Below are positions 50,305-50,546 of a stretch of 50,546 nt of DNA, one piece after another (the first letter of the stretch is position 1; each line of letters begins with the position of its first letter). The DNA comes from Rhodanobacter spathiphylli B39 (GTDB taxonomy: Bacteria; Pseudomonadota; Gammaproteobacteria; Xanthomonadales; Rhodanobacteraceae), in NCBI RefSeq assembly GCF_000264295.1, contig NZ_AJXT01000059.1, forward strand, positions 1-50,546, written 5' to 3'. The position numbers and the translations under genes were made by a program. The notes under the pieces were generated by a model. That model made no database searches and had not been told where the DNA came from. It saw nothing but the letters and a program-made list of their open reading frames with translations.

Positions 50305-50546
50305 TAATATGGAATTGTCTCAATGCTTCAACCTTTCCATAACTTTCGTCATGAGGAGGCAAGGTCGTCGCCAACAATCGAATGCCTCCAAAATAATTAG
50401 GCGAGCACTCCGCGGGCGCCGCAACAATAAAACTCCTTCCCGTAAATTGGTACTGAAAATAGTAAGACAGTTCGCCATGGTTTCGAGCAATATAGTCATC
50501 CTCACCAGCCGCGACCTGAGACACGCCTAAGGAAACTCTGATTTTG
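50255..50546 (-). CDS. Hypothetical protein in AT-rich DNA, 5' end beyond window
   Basis: The frame is open to the window edge, so the gene's start lies outside. The visible part has GEDDYIARNHGELSYYFQYQFTG, then RSFIVAAPAEC and ATTLPPHDESYGKVEALRQFHISVNN, ending MAASFW and a stop at 50255. A GTG at 50524 is the only start-like codon near its beginning, but conserved-looking sequence (KIRVSLG) continues upstream of it. I do not recognise it. Codon use is AT-rich and unlike the neighbouring chromosome. The C-terminus is encoded in DNA shared with the next frame, which looks like a break in one longer gene. Confidence 0.5.
   Translation of the reverse strand, partial: KIRVSLGVSQVAAGEDDYIARNHGELSYYFQYQFTGRSFIVAAPAECSPNYFGGIRLLATTLPPHDESYGKVEALRQFHISVNNMGYNVYMAASFW

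Overview
The window is a GC-rich (about two-thirds G+C by eye) chromosomal segment of a gammaproteobacterium, most likely a member of the Rhodanobacteraceae/Xanthomonadales (Rhodanobacter- or Dyella-like). This is an inference from gene content (SecB, PlsB, GpsA, Rep, UbiE, HemB of the zinc-cysteine-free type), from dense packing of high-GC genes, and from Xanthomonadales-style intergenic palindromes and GATTCGG tandem repeats. No rRNA, tRNA, CRISPR array, integrase or complete insertion sequence was seen.

Layout. 1-5,600: repeat-rich intergenic DNA, a membrane-anchored unknown, hemB (haem) divergent from glk (glucokinase), a secreted thioredoxin-fold-like protein, a HAD phosphatase and a small lipoprotein. 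5,610-10,579: a four-gene exporter operon read leftward: ABC ATPase, a double-length HlyD-type adaptor, a lipoprotein adaptor and a MacB/FtsX-type permease. 10,693-16,219: SNF2 helicase, gpsA, secB, and rpmB-rpmG behind a long structured leader. 16,310-19,662: DUF4166 protein, DCC-type thiol oxidoreductase, saccharopine-dehydrogenase-like enzyme and acyl-lipid desaturase, probably lipid or membrane related. 19,826-24,036: a Gld-like ABC module (ATPase, permease, GldG-like, DUF4340-like) followed by mutM. 24,284-31,107: nitroreductase, an unknown, thymidine kinase, FAD-dependent halogenase-like enzyme, rep helicase and an AI-2E/PerM-family protein. 31,246-37,580: e(P4)-type acid phosphatase, a candidate small RNA, a lipoprotein, plsB, ubiE and a TMEM175-type channel. 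37,699-44,767: secreted M72-like metalloprotease with VCBS/FG-GAP repeats, membrane acyltransferase, a DUF2249 plus FmdE-like pair behind an FNR/Dnr-type promoter, GST, EamA exporter and a divergent Lrp/AsnC regulator. 44,790-49,468: Tat-exported AcpA-type phosphatase, paired palindromes, proline iminopeptidase, an SDR/DoxX-like fusion and a DUF2269 membrane protein. 49,554-50,546: a decayed REP-associated transposase and an AT-rich, apparently foreign gene pair running off the edge.

Most of the window is housekeeping. The points most worth a second look are the FNR-type promoter ahead of the DUF2249/FmdE-like pair, the exporter operon with three adaptor modules for one ABC pump, the candidate small RNA at 32,221-32,319, the REP-like palindromes together with a dead RAYT gene, and the AT-rich right edge. 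I do not see a self-evident new defence or mobile system.
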